Source: Flavobacteriales bacterium
GTDB lineage: Bacteria > Bacteroidota > Bacteroidia > Flavobacteriales_F > PHOS-HE28
Direction of reading: 5' to 3'
NCBI GenBank assembly: GCA_016710685.1
Contig: JADJVC010000014.1
Coordinates: forward strand, 62,001 to 126,000
Length of the DNA stretch: 64,000 nt
The notes under the pieces are model-generated. The model worked only from the letters and a program-made list of their open reading frames with translations. It was not told the DNA's origin and did not search any database. The position numbers and the translations under genes are program-made. Every line of letters starts with the position of its first letter. The first letter of the stretch is position 1. Shown here piece after piece: positions 33,294 to 45,039 of this stretch.

Positions 33294-34826
33294 TCAGTTC
33301 TTCACGACCCGTGCGGCCAATTGACCGGTAGGCCCGCGCAACAGCAATACGTAAGTGCCACGCGCGACACCGGAAAGGTCGATCTCCCCATCCGAATAGT
33401 TCACCGGCATGGACCGGCCCAATGCATCCGTCAAACGTAGGTTTTCGGGGGAATAACCCACTGGAAGCCTAACATGCAGGACGTCCGTGACCGGATTCGG
33501 ATACACACTTAGTTCGACGGGACTGGTCAATTCCTGAACAGCGACCATACTGCAATCCAATGCACCGCTCAAGTAGTTCGCACGTGTCGCAATGAAGGAC
33601 TTCAGCCCATAGACCGTGCCGCCACCGCCACCGCCGCCAACGTTGATGTTGTTGTCGATGTTGGCCAAGAACTGAGCGGTCGTGTATTGTTTGTTCACAT
33701 CAGCGGTCACGTGGGGCTGGATCAAGGTTTTGATCGCATCGATCTTCGGATCCATGTATAGGCTCGTGAAGCCCTCGAGTACCGTGCAGTAGGCTTCAAC
33801 GTAGTCCGTGTACAAGGCGGGCACGCCCATCAGCTTCGTCATCAATGGCCGGGATGCGGTAACATAATCTGGTGCCAAATTCTCTGGGTTGCCGCTGCCC
33901 ATTCCGGCTGAGTAGGACCCGAACGCTTCGTTCCCATCCCATTTGATCCAGTTCCACTTCAATGTGGTGGAGTCGTGGTAGACATAATAGTTGCGCGCCG
34001 AATTGATATAACTGTCCAGGTTGGCGAAGAGGTTATCCATGGCCAGCGACCGCAACATCGGCTGCCATTCCCACTGAGCGGGGAATTGTGCTGTCAAGTC
34101 CGCATCGGATGCTGTGTTGAGCATTTGCACAAGGGCAATCAGGTCGCTCCAGTCGTTCTCCGATTCGTTGGTCTTTAGCTCATAGCGGTCATAATAGCTG
34201 GTGGGATCATTGCCGTAGTAGGCCAAGTCCGCTGCCGTGGTTCCTCCCGAATTGAAGTTGTCACCCGCTTTGAAGAGGTTTCCGTCGTTATCATCCACCC
34301 AACGGTCCAAGAAATTCTTGTCCACTGCTTCCACCATATCATAAAATCCCCAGAACGTGCCGTTCATGTTGACGTTCGCGTACAGCACGCGCGGAGCCAA
34401 CACGCCTTGCGACCGGGCGTAGTCGAAGAAGATTTTCTCCCGCATGAACGTGGGGTCTTTGAAGCAGTTGTTGAAATGCATCTTCGTCATGCCGTGGTAC
34501 TTCTGCCCGCTGATGTTGTCGTTGAAATCGATCTTGAAGCTCTTCTTATTGCCCGGATGGCTGTAGCTGCTGTTGCCCTTCAGGTCCACTTCCACCTGCG
34601 GGTATGTATGCGTGCCGGTGTTGTCGGGTATCGTCACGTCGGCGGTGACGGTCGCACCTAGAGCGGCGAGGTAATCCGCCGTGAGCGTGGACCAAAAGTC
34701 CGTTTCAGCGAACGTGAGATCGATGGTGACCACCTGGTCGGTGTTGAACAGACTGTCGCTGGGAGCGGATTGGGCAAATGCCGATCCCGCCAAGAGGGCG
34801 GCAAGGAAGAAGAACGTGGATCTCAT
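33294..34826 (-). CDS. Secreted CotH-kinase-like protein with T9SS sorting tail
   Basis: A 510-residue exported protein from ATG 34826 (MRSTFFFLAALLAGSAFAQS signal). The CotH-like fold is recognised from VEVDLKGNSSYSHPGNKKSFKIDFND, MHFNNCFKDPTFMREKIFFDYARSQGV, FWGFYDMVEAVDKNFLDRW and WNWIKWDGNEAFG. Bacillus CotH is an atypical protein kinase of spore-coat proteins; in Bacteroidota such proteins are extracellular and their substrates are unknown. A run of glycines (GGGGGGG) precedes the C-terminal region. The last 80 residues are a T9SS type A domain (LSVYPNPVTDVLHVRLP; GVARGTYVLLL; RVVKN). A terminator hairpin follows. Confidence 0.86.
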   Translation of the reverse strand: MRSTFFFLAALLAGSAFAQSAPSDSLFNTDQVVTIDLTFAETDFWSTLTADYLAALGATVTADVTIPDNTGTHTYPQVEVDLKGNSSYSHPGNKKSFKIDFNDNISGQKYHGMTKMHFNNCFKDPTFMREKIFFDYARSQGVLAPRVLYANVNMNGTFWGFYDMVEAVDKNFLDRWVDDNDGNLFKAGDNFNSGGTTAADLAYYGNDPTSYYDRYELKTNESENDWSDLIALVQMLNTASDADLTAQFPAQWEWQPMLRSLAMDNLFANLDSYINSARNYYVYHDSTTLKWNWIKWDGNEAFGSYSAGMGSGNPENLAPDYVTASRPLMTKLMGVPALYTDYVEAYCTVLEGFTSLYMDPKIDAIKTLIQPHVTADVNKQYTTAQFLANIDNNINVGGGGGGGTVYGLKSFIATRANYLSGALDCSMVAVQELTSPVELSVYPNPVTDVLHVRLPVGYSPENLRLTDALGRSMPVNYSDGEIDLSGVARGTYVLLLRGPTGQLAARVVKN

Positions 34827-34948
34827 GAAATGGAAGTAGGGGTCGGGTGTGGGTTTAACGGCCGGAAAGATGGCCCGGTAACGGGTGTTTGACGACACTT
34901 CACTTGAACTCCTTCGGTGATCCGCGCACAACCCCGAACTTCGCCACA

Positions 34949-38188
<3,240 letters not shown>

Positions 38189-38199
38189 AGGAACAGGCA

Positions 38200-38901
38200 A
38201 TGAGGAAAATTTACCGCAATGAACTCCATCGGATCATTAAGCAAGAACTTGGCTATGACCCAGCACTGTTCGTACTGCAGGACATCAGCGGAGATGAAGG
38301 CCCTGCAATTCGCATTTGCGTGCGGGATACACCCTTGTGCTTCATAATCCGTAATTCTAAGACGTCATGGGATATGTTCCAGTCCTCAACAACGCGCTAT
38401 CGCCCTGATTGGGCTGCAACCAGCTGGTACCCCCCAAATGGTCATTTAAACTTCGACCAGTTAAAGGAGCAGTTCGTTGTTTGGATGCGCCAACACCCGA
38501 AGAAGTACTTCGACGATCAAGAAAGCAGCGATAGCTGGAGAGATTGGGATTTGAATCGCACTGTGCTTGATGTGCTCGATACCTCATCAATCGACAACAG
38601 TCCTTTCAATATGGAACAAACTGCCGCCATCGAACATACGCTTAGTGCTTTTCGAATCGAGGCAATCGAAAAGCTTGGTCTGCAAGATGTCGACATCCAA
38701 AATCTGAATGAACAGATTGACTACTTGATTGAAGCGAGTTCGCGTATCGGACGCAAGGACTGGCTCATGATTGCAGCCTCGTCGATTATCACCATTGTGG
38801 TGACACTATCGTTAGACACAACTAAAGGGAGGACCTTGTTTGAACTGTTCCGTGCAGCTCTATCCGCTCTTGGTTTTGGCTCTCCGCTCATAGGACATTG
38901 A
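38200..38901 (+). CDS. Unknown protein with C-terminal membrane segment, accessory region
   Basis: A 233-residue protein I do not recognise. The N-terminal 150 residues look globular (RKIYRNELHRIIKQELGYDPALFVLQDIS; HLNFDQLKEQFVVWMRQHPKKYFDDQ). A helical stretch with IEKLGLQDVDIQNLNEQIDYLIEASSRIGRKDW leads into a hydrophobic segment (LMIAASSIITIVVTLSL) and a shorter one near the end. The YLxEASxRxGRKDW plus hydrophobic tail looks like a reusable membrane-anchor module. Base composition is visibly more AT-rich than the neighbours, and the gene precedes a hipB-hipA pair, so recent acquisition is likely. A sensor or effector role is only a guess. Confidence 0.7.
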   Translation: MRKIYRNELHRIIKQELGYDPALFVLQDISGDEGPAIRICVRDTPLCFIIRNSKTSWDMFQSSTTRYRPDWAATSWYPPNGHLNFDQLKEQFVVWMRQHPKKYFDDQESSDSWRDWDLNRTVLDVLDTSSIDNSPFNMEQTAAIEHTLSAFRIEAIEKLGLQDVDIQNLNEQIDYLIEASSRIGRKDWLMIAASSIITIVVTLSLDTTKGRTLFELFRAALSALGFGSPLIGH

Positions 38902-39126
38902 ATCGTTACGGAATTGATTCGGCCAGCGATGGAGTGCCGGTGAGTGATGAAGTAGCTACTGCGTAGCACGCCTAGCTTCTGATTTTACCTGTTGTTTTAT
39001 AACATCATACATCGAATTTCATAAAACAAATGATGTCTCCACACATCTTTAATATAAACAAACTGACAATGAATTCGTATACTTGTGGCGTGAAAGCAGC
39101 GCTTCACAACCAGATTGAAATTTACG

Positions 39127-39492
39127 ATGCCTGAAACCAACATTAACTGGATCCTCCTCAAGGACGAGAAGGTCGTAGAACAGCTCGGAAAAGAGCTGCG
39201 CCGCATGCGGCTTAGCAAAAACATGAGCCAAGCAGATGTCGCCAAAAACGCCGGGTTAGACCGCACCACCGTAGTGAAACTCGAGGCCGGTCGCTCCGCT
39301 ACACTGCTTACCGTGGTGCAAATACTGCGCGCCATGGACCGGCTCGATGTGTTGGACGGCTTCCACGAAGAACCGCAGCTAACGCCCTACCAAGTGGTGG
39401 AGCAACAAGAGAAGTATTTAGCGAAGCAGCGCAAACGGGCTTCACCCATTAAGTACACCATCGTTCCACCAAAACCGAAAAGCACATGGTAA
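39127..39492 (+). CDS. hipB: HipB-like antitoxin, XRE-family helix-turn-helix
   Basis: A 121-residue DNA-binding protein from ATG 39127 (MPETNINWILLKDEKVVEQLG). The Cro/CI-type helix-turn-helix is LGKELRRMRLSKNMSQADVAKNAGLDRTTVVKLEAGRSATLLTVVQILRAMD. A basic C-terminal tail (AKQRKRASPIKYTIVPPKPK) follows. It overlaps hipA by 7 bases (ATGGTAA), the standard antitoxin-first layout. By family it should bind its promoter and neutralise HipA. The upstream 200 bases are AT-rich and probably hold the operator. Confidence 0.88.
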   Translation: MPETNINWILLKDEKVVEQLGKELRRMRLSKNMSQADVAKNAGLDRTTVVKLEAGRSATLLTVVQILRAMDRLDVLDGFHEEPQLTPYQVVEQQEKYLAKQRKRASPIKYTIVPPKPKSTW

Positions 39493-40796
39493 CGCATGCG
39501 AACGTTTTGTTATGGGGCAAAACGGTTGGCTTAGTGATCTGGGATGACCGCCTGCACCGTGCACAGTTCCAATACAGCCGTGATTTCGCTAATGGTAAAC
39601 TGAACGTGGCACCTGTGATGATGCCGCTCGCAAAAGCCAAGAGCGGTGATGAGGTATTCTCCTTTGGCAACCTGCGCGATGAAACGTTCAAGGGCTTGCC
39701 GGGGCTCTTGGCGGATTGCCTTCCGGACCGCTTCGGTAACCAATTGCTCAATGCCTGGCTACAAAGCCAGAACCGCGACCTCGGCACGGAAAATCCCGTG
39801 GAACGTTTGTGCTACCTCGGCCACCGAGGCATGGGTGCGCTGGAATTTGAACCCGCGCACGGTGAATTGGAGGCGAGCAGCGGAGCCCTGCAAGTGGACG
39901 ACCTGGTGCGGGTGGCGCGCAACGTGGTACAGCAGAAGGAGGCGTTCAATACCACGCGCAAAAAAGGCGATCAAGCGGCGCTGCTCGACATCATTCAAGT
40001 GGGCACATCGGCGGGCGGCGCGCGGGCGAAGGCTATCGTGGCCTTCAATGCGAAAACAGGCGAAGTGCGCAGCGGCCAGATCGATGGCCTGAAGGATTTC
40101 ACTTATTGCCTCATCAAGTTCGACGGCGTGACAAACGCGGCACTGGGCGACCCGAAAGGCTATGGCCGCATTGAGTATGCCTACTACTTGCTGGCACGCG
40201 CTTGCGGGATCGAGATGATGCCGTGCCGCCTGCTGGAAGAGCACGGTCGCGCGCATTTTCTCACGCAACGCTTCGATCGCGTTGTGGACAAAGAAGGCAA
40301 GACGCACCGCCTGCACATGGCCACGCTCTGCGGCATGGCGCACATGGATTTCAACGACCCACTGGCGTACAGCTACGAGCAAGCTTTCGCTGTGATGCGC
40401 TTGTTGAGCCTGCCTTATCCTGCCGCTGTGGAGCTTTTCCGCCGGATGTGCTTTAACGTGATCGCCCGAAACTGCGATGATCACACGAAGAACACATCCT
40501 TCCTGATGGACCCGCAAGGCGATTGGCATCTTTCACCCGCGTACGACATGACCTTCGCCTACGACCCGAAGAACCTCTGGTTGCACCAGCACCAGATGAG
40601 CATCAATGGCAAGCGTAGCGACATCACGCGTGCAGACCTGCTCCCGGTGGCCAAGGAGATGAACATCAAAAAGGCCGATCAAATTATTGACGAAGTGGTG
40701 GCCGGCGTGAAGACGTGGAAGAAGTGCGCGAAGAAGGCAGAGATGGACCCTAAGCAAGTGGTGGCGATCGCCGACTTGCACTTAACACGGATCTGA
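39486..40796 (+). CDS. hipA: HipA-like serine/threonine kinase toxin
   Basis: A 436-residue type II toxin of the HipA kinase family, longer-form with N-terminal subdomain (VLLWGKTVGLVIWDDR). The nucleotide loop is IIQVGTSAGGARAKAIVAF (GxSxGGARPKA in homologues). FLTQRFDR follows, then the catalytic segment CFNVIARNCDDHTKNTSFLMD with Asp and Asn, and the metal loop LSPAYDMTFAY. E. coli HipA phosphorylates glutamyl-tRNA synthetase; the target here is unknown. All key motifs are intact, so the toxin appears functional. Translation is coupled to hipB by a 7-base overlap. Confidence 0.93.
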   Translation: MVTHANVLLWGKTVGLVIWDDRLHRAQFQYSRDFANGKLNVAPVMMPLAKAKSGDEVFSFGNLRDETFKGLPGLLADCLPDRFGNQLLNAWLQSQNRDLGTENPVERLCYLGHRGMGALEFEPAHGELEASSGALQVDDLVRVARNVVQQKEAFNTTRKKGDQAALLDIIQVGTSAGGARAKAIVAFNAKTGEVRSGQIDGLKDFTYCLIKFDGVTNAALGDPKGYGRIEYAYYLLARACGIEMMPCRLLEEHGRAHFLTQRFDRVVDKEGKTHRLHMATLCGMAHMDFNDPLAYSYEQAFAVMRLLSLPYPAAVELFRRMCFNVIARNCDDHTKNTSFLMDPQGDWHLSPAYDMTFAYDPKNLWLHQHQMSINGKRSDITRADLLPVAKEMNIKKADQIIDEVVAGVKTWKKCAKKAEMDPKQVVAIADLHLTRI

Positions 40797-40801
40797 ATAC
40801 C

Positions 40802-41227
40802 ATGAACATTCGCGCTGCCACACCCGAGGACATTCCCGCCATGCACGAGATCCGCTTGCGTGTGCGCGAAAACCGCTTGAGCGATCCTTCGGTGGTGACC
40901 GAGCAGGACTACCACGACTTTATGGCGCGTGACACGATGAGCTGGGTAGCCGAGGTGGACGGGCGTATCGCCGGATTCACCATGGTGGATGTGGAAAAGC
41001 GGGATCTCTGGGCGTTGTTCGTGGCGCCGGAGCACGAGTTCAAAGGCCTTGGAAAAGCGCTGCACGAAATAATGGTCAACTCCTACTTCAAACGCACCAA
41101 CTGCCTTCGCCTTTCTACAGCACCACACACGCGTGCCGCAGCGTTCTATGGTGCGGCGGGATACAAAGAGATCGGACCGACCAGCAATGGAAAGGAGTTG
41201 ATCTTTGAACTGCATAAGCCCCGATGA
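40802..41227 (+). CDS. GNAT-family N-acetyltransferase
   Basis: A 141-residue acetyltransferase. The acetyl-CoA loop is LFVAPEHEFKGLGKALHEIMV, preceded by SWVAEVDGRIAGFTMVDVEKRDLWA and followed by LSTAPHTRAAAFYGAAGYKEIG. It starts 5 bases after hipA and is probably in the same transcript. Some GNAT proteins are tRNA-targeting toxins, but those travel with their own antitoxin, so simple small-molecule or protein acetylation is as likely. Substrate unknown. Confidence 0.88.
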   Translation: MNIRAATPEDIPAMHEIRLRVRENRLSDPSVVTEQDYHDFMARDTMSWVAEVDGRIAGFTMVDVEKRDLWALFVAPEHEFKGLGKALHEIMVNSYFKRTNCLRLSTAPHTRAAAFYGAAGYKEIGPTSNGKELIFELHKPR

Positions 41228-41493
41228 AAACCAGAGGATCGAGGTTCTTAATGGCACCGATTGGTGGGAGGTGAGACTCGCATTTGTGCTGCAACACTGC
41301 GCCTATCGAATTTCCGTCGGCCCGCGCTGCCTGCCGCAAGGCGGGCACCGATCATGTTAATCCTGTAATCCTGTCCATAACCTTGGTCGCATCGTTTTTC
41401 CTCATTCCATTTTGCAGCGCCAAGCGCAATAAGCGTCAATAGCCTTGCATGTCCTGTCGAAATTGCGCCGGATAGCCCGACCTTCGGCCACCC

Positions 41494-42975
41494 ATGGCGG
41501 ATGCTCGCACCAAAGCCCCTTCCAGCTTTTTCAAGCGCACTTTACAGATCGACCGGCTGCCAATTCTTGGCGCATTGGTGCTGGTGGTCACCGCCTACTT
41601 CTCCACCGGTTTCCACCACTGGGACGAGCATTTCCAGATCTTGGAATTCGCGGGATACAAACTGGGCATAACGCCCGCAAAGGACCTGCCGTGGGAGTTC
41701 GCGGCGCGCATACGGCCCGCTCTGCAGCCCATGATCGTGGTGCTTTCGCATCACCTGTTCGGCCTCTTTGGTTCCAGTGACCCGTTCGCTATCACGTTCT
41801 TCTTGCGGTTGCTTTCGGTGGCTTTGTCGTTTACAGCGATCATGCTCATGCTGCGGGCTTTCCTGCCGGAGATCTCCGATGAACGGTTGCGCAAAGGATT
41901 CGTTTTGCTCTCCTTCTTCCTCTGGTTCGCCTTGTACAATGCGGTCCGGTTCTCCTCGGAAAATTGGTCCGGCGACCTGTTCGTCATCGGGTTCGCTTTG
42001 CTGATGCGCGACAGGCAGACGGTTCCACTTCGCACCTTGGTAATCGCGGGTGCACTTTTCGGCTTGGCCTTTACCATCCGCAGCCAAGTTTCGCTGATGA
42101 TATTCGGGCTGCTGGCCTGGCTGTTGTTCATCCGTAAAGTGAACATAAGCAAGCTCGCGCTGCTCTTGGTAAGCATGCTGATCATGGTGGGCGTCGGCAT
42201 CGTTATCGACCGTTGGTTCTATGGGGAATGGACGTTGACGGTGTGGAACTATTTCACGGAGAACATCCTGCATGGCAAGGCCAACGCCTTCGGAACGGAA
42301 CCGTGGTATACGTATGTCTCGGAGGCTTTGGTGCGGTTGGTGCCACCGTTCAGCTTGGTGTTCATTCTTGCGCCGATCATCTTGATCTGCATAGATCGCC
42401 GCAACGCCTTGGGCTGGGTGATCCTTCCTTTCATCCTCGTGCATTCGATGATCGGTCACAAGGAGATCCGCTTCCTTTTCCCCATGGTAGGCTTGTTGCC
42501 GGTTGTGATCGTCCAAGCCATTGAACTGGTGCGGATACGCTGGTCACCATCGTTATTGGACAACCGAGCATGGCGCATCATTGTGAAAGCCTTTGTTGTG
42601 GTCTATGCGGTCTTCCTCGGGGTGATCATGTTCAAGCCGGCCGATGCGCAGATCTCCCTGTACATAACCGTTTACGATGAGTATCAGCAGCCCATCACCA
42701 TCTACAATTTCGGCGAAGACCCCTATTTCCGAGTAGCCCAATTCCACTTTTACGGTCGTCCGGACCTGCGCATGGGCGGTGCGATCACCGACAGCACAAC
42801 GTTCAACCCGAAAGAGAACTTTTTAGTGGCCACCATGCACCCCGCCGATGTGGAAACACGTTGGCCCGATCGCAAGCTGATCTACGCTTCGCTCCCCGCT
42901 TGGGTGAAGCACTTCAACTTCAACGGTTGGCTGGAACGAACAGACCAGTGGTACGTTTATGAGGTGAAACCGTGA
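41494..42975 (+). CDS. Integral membrane glycosyltransferase, GT22 (Alg9/PIG-B)-like
   Basis: A 493-residue GT-C fold protein with about nine or ten transmembrane segments. The first loop has the catalytic acid region HHWDEHFQILEFAGYKLG, then PWEFAARIRPALQP. Near residue 325 the phrase HKEIRFLFPMVGLLP matches the HKEXRF motif of GT22 mannosyltransferases, otherwise best known from eukaryotic Alg9, Alg12 and PIG-B. It should transfer a sugar from a polyprenyl-phosphate donor at the outer face of the inner membrane. A C-terminal periplasmic part (about 100 residues) follows. No other glycan genes are adjacent, so donor and acceptor are unknown. An Smr gene follows after 13 bases. Confidence 0.82.
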   Translation: MADARTKAPSSFFKRTLQIDRLPILGALVLVVTAYFSTGFHHWDEHFQILEFAGYKLGITPAKDLPWEFAARIRPALQPMIVVLSHHLFGLFGSSDPFAITFFLRLLSVALSFTAIMLMLRAFLPEISDERLRKGFVLLSFFLWFALYNAVRFSSENWSGDLFVIGFALLMRDRQTVPLRTLVIAGALFGLAFTIRSQVSLMIFGLLAWLLFIRKVNISKLALLLVSMLIMVGVGIVIDRWFYGEWTLTVWNYFTENILHGKANAFGTEPWYTYVSEALVRLVPPFSLVFILAPIILICIDRRNALGWVILPFILVHSMIGHKEIRFLFPMVGLLPVVIVQAIELVRIRWSPSLLDNRAWRIIVKAFVVVYAVFLGVIMFKPADAQISLYITVYDEYQQPITIYNFGEDPYFRVAQFHFYGRPDLRMGGAITDSTTFNPKENFLVATMHPADVETRWPDRKLIYASLPAWVKHFNFNGWLERTDQWYVYEVKP

Positions 42976-42988
42976 CCCATTTATCCGC

Positions 42989-43243
42989 ATGGCCAAACAC
43001 AAGCTCGACCTGCACGACATCTTCAACAAAGGCGCCGAAATAGACCGCGCGTTGGACGAGGCGATGGAATTCTGTGTGGACCGGCGGATTCCCATTCTAG
43101 AGATCATCCCCGGAAAAGGCAGCGGGCAATTGAAGAAGAAGGTGATCCGCTACCTGCAACAACCGCAGGTGAAAAAACTCTACCATCGCATCGACAAGGA
43201 CAGCGACAACTTTGGCCGGCTGTTCGTGCGCTTTAAGCACTGA
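42989..43243 (+). CDS. Stand-alone Smr domain protein
   Basis: An 84-residue protein consisting of a single Smr domain: KLDLHDIF at the start with the LDLH motif, then ILEIIPGKGSGQLKKKVIRYLQQPQVK with the GxGxG-like loop, and a final strand GRLFVRFKH. Smr domains are nicking or RNA-cleaving nuclease-like folds, as in the C-terminus of MutS2. Stand-alone bacterial forms have unclear targets. It lies 13 bases after the GT22 gene. Confidence 0.87.
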   Translation: MAKHKLDLHDIFNKGAEIDRALDEAMEFCVDRRIPILEIIPGKGSGQLKKKVIRYLQQPQVKKLYHRIDKDSDNFGRLFVRFKH

Positions 43244-43299
43244 TGGCGTTTGAAGCCGATTTACCAACGGATGGCCGCCTGCGGCGCAGCAGATCCGAT

Positions 43300-43307
43300 T
43301 ATCTTTG
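43300..43307 (+). promoter_or_regulatory. -7 box of the promoter for the GEPGHDC lipoprotein
   Basis: TATCTTTG matches the TAnnTTTG consensus exactly and lies 48 bases before ATG 43356. No convincing -33 TTG is seen upstream. Confidence 0.45.
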
Positions 43308-43355
43308 CATGAACGCAGAACTTTCACTGCATCATCCTCATTTTCAGCCTTTCGC

Positions 43356-43778
43356 ATGACCAAGACCGGATCCCTTTTCCTCGGCACCGCATTATTAACC
43401 GCGCTACTGCTCGCAGCTTGTACGGAACCTGCTTCACCAGCAATGGCGGACCCCGCAACGCCCGCAGCTGCCTCCGAAGTGGTCGTGCCTGCCGCAGCCC
43501 CGGCCCAACAACCGGCTATGGAAACACCTGCGCCCATGACAGCAGGTTTGAATCCGGCCCATGGCGAACCCGGTCATGACTGCGCCATTCCTGTAGGTGC
43601 TCCATTGGACGGCAGTGGAAATACAATGAACCCCACTGTGATGCCCGCGCCCGTGCCCGCAACGACCCCAATGCCGGTGGCCAGTCCCGTTGATGGTGGG
43701 TCAGGCATGTTGAACCCTGCCCATGGCGAACCCGGCCATGATTGCGCAGTTCCGGTGGGCAGCCCGTTGCCGGGTTAG
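43356..43778 (+). CDS. Lipoprotein with two NPAHGEPGHDC repeats
   Basis: A 140-residue lipoprotein: signal MTKTGSLFLGTALLTALLLAAC from ATG 43356, then a low-complexity Ala/Pro-rich chain. It contains two near-identical motifs, LNPAHGEPGHDCAIPVGAPL and LNPAHGEPGHDCAVPVGSPL, the second at the extreme C-terminus. Similar HGxPGHxCxxPVGxPL motifs occur at the ends of many Bacteroidota lipoproteins of unknown function. The His and Cys residues could bind a metal or haem-like ligand, which is only a suggestion. In-frame extension to 43305 is unlikely because of the signal peptide. Confidence 0.78.
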   Translation: MTKTGSLFLGTALLTALLLAACTEPASPAMADPATPAAASEVVVPAAAPAQQPAMETPAPMTAGLNPAHGEPGHDCAIPVGAPLDGSGNTMNPTVMPAPVPATTPMPVASPVDGGSGMLNPAHGEPGHDCAVPVGSPLPG

Positions 43779-43815
43779 GATTTTACATGTTCGCCCTACG
43801 CGCTGCGCAGTGCCC

Positions 43816-44526
43816 ATGCTAAAGCATAAACTATGGGCTTCATTCTTTAGCGTGTGCCGGAAGGTTTGCATGGCGCTCGGCGGCATTGCGCTGGTGATGC
43901 TCGTGCTCGCCTTCACCCGCATCCCTTTCGATGCGCACAGGTGGCTCGGCACAGCAGGTGGCCTGTGCCAAGAAAACCCGGATGCCATTGTCGTGCTAGG
44001 TGGAAGCGGAATGCCCAGTGGCCCGGAGTTGATGCGCTGCAACCTTGCGGCCGATCTCGCCCGGAATTACACCAGCGTGCAGGTGGTGCTGCTGTTGCCG
44101 AAAGACACCGCCCTGGCCGCAGCCATGGAGCAGGAGCTGCATATAAAAGGCATTGCACGTGAACGGATCTCCGCCGTGTTACATGGGCGCAATACACGGG
44201 AACAAGCCTTGGACCTTTGGACAAATAACCCGGGCCTCGCCCAGCGTAACATCGCCTTGGTTACCGCACCGGAAAACATGTACAGGTCATTGCTCACCTT
44301 CCGCAAAGCGGGCTTTACCAACGTGTGCGGAAGCCCCGCGTTCGATCATGCCCTGTTTGACGATCTAAGCTATGCTCACGGGAGGATAGGAGGGAAGGCC
44401 TATGTGCCCGATGTTTCCAGCAACATGGACCTGCGATACGACCTGTGGAACCGGCTGAAGCTGGAAATTACCTGCCTACGGGAATACGCGGCAATTGCGT
44501 ACTACAAGCTGAACGGGTGGATCTAG
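43816..44526 (+). CDS. YdcF/SanA-like DUF218 membrane protein
   Basis: A 236-residue protein with one N-terminal transmembrane helix (ALGGIALVMLVLAF) and a periplasmic DUF218 domain. The core PDAIVVLGGSGMPSGPELMRCNLAADL and GRNTREQALDLWTNNPG, then NIALVTAPENMYRSLLTFRKAGF, are the usual ElyC/SanA/YdcF elements. Members affect envelope integrity and may handle undecaprenyl-phosphate carriers. ATG 43816 is preferred; the open frame upstream overlaps the lipoprotein gene's 3' end in another phase. Confidence 0.83.
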   Translation: MLKHKLWASFFSVCRKVCMALGGIALVMLVLAFTRIPFDAHRWLGTAGGLCQENPDAIVVLGGSGMPSGPELMRCNLAADLARNYTSVQVVLLLPKDTALAAAMEQELHIKGIARERISAVLHGRNTREQALDLWTNNPGLAQRNIALVTAPENMYRSLLTFRKAGFTNVCGSPAFDHALFDDLSYAHGRIGGKAYVPDVSSNMDLRYDLWNRLKLEITCLREYAAIAYYKLNGWI

Positions 44527-44636
44527 CAGGGCACCCGCATTGCTGAAAAACTCTTCAATTGAACTATTTGCCGAACTAACTACCTGTCACTCAGGCAAAA
44601 AAAACAGCTAAGGAAAAGGACCAGCAGGTCAGATGG

Positions 44637-44798
44637 TCAATCCTTGATCACCTCCGCCTTCGGATAGCGCTCCTTCCAAAAAGCCAACGCCTTCGCGTTC
44701 TTCACCAGCACCACCGTGCGGGAATCCAAGCGGACCTTTACCGCTTTGCCCTCACGGACAGGCGGGGTTAGAATGAGGTGCTTTCTGCGCGTTGCCAT
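44637..44798 (-). CDS. 53-residue conserved small protein, paralogue 1
   Basis: From ATG 44798 the product begins MATRRKHLILTPPVREGKA and ends ALAFWKERYPKAEVIKD, highly basic, with no membrane segment. A second gene at 49301-49462 encodes a clear paralogue of the same length. Shared residues include LILT-P-R, KVRLD-RT, LAFWKERYP-AEVI. Conservation between two distant loci shows it is a real gene. It could be a small nucleic-acid-binding protein. The frame upstream of 44798 is not conserved. I know no family for it. Confidence 0.72.
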   Translation of the reverse strand: MATRRKHLILTPPVREGKAVKVRLDSRTVVLVKNAKALAFWKERYPKAEVIKD

Positions 44799-44990
44799 GG
44801 AAGTGCCGGGGGGATTGTGCTGTAACAGGTGACCTACGATTTGAGTGACCCCTGCAATAAGCGTGCAAAATAATGAAAAATCCGGGAATTGCAAGGACTA
44901 GGGCTAATTCCGAGGCTGCGTAAGGCGCCTTATTCAAACTGTGCGCCCGCTGATGGTAACGGTAGTCACAAGGTAAAGGAGCGGTACAAA

Positions 44991-45021
44991 AAAAGGGCGA
45001 CCCCATCGGGGTCGCCCTTTT
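44991..45021. terminator. Perfect 14-bp hairpin terminator
   Basis: The arms 44991-45004 and 45008-45021 are perfectly complementary (AAAAGGGCGACCCC and its complement) with loop ATC. A T-run is present at the plus-strand end and an A-run at the other. It ends transcription of the minus-strand T9SS gene (stop at 45040) and could work in both directions. Confidence 0.85.
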
Positions 45022-45039
45022 CTAAAAACGTGCTGTGGC

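Noticed and set aside
38200..41227. Prophage or integrative element
   Set aside because: No integrase, phage or conjugation genes and no attachment repeats seen at the borders.
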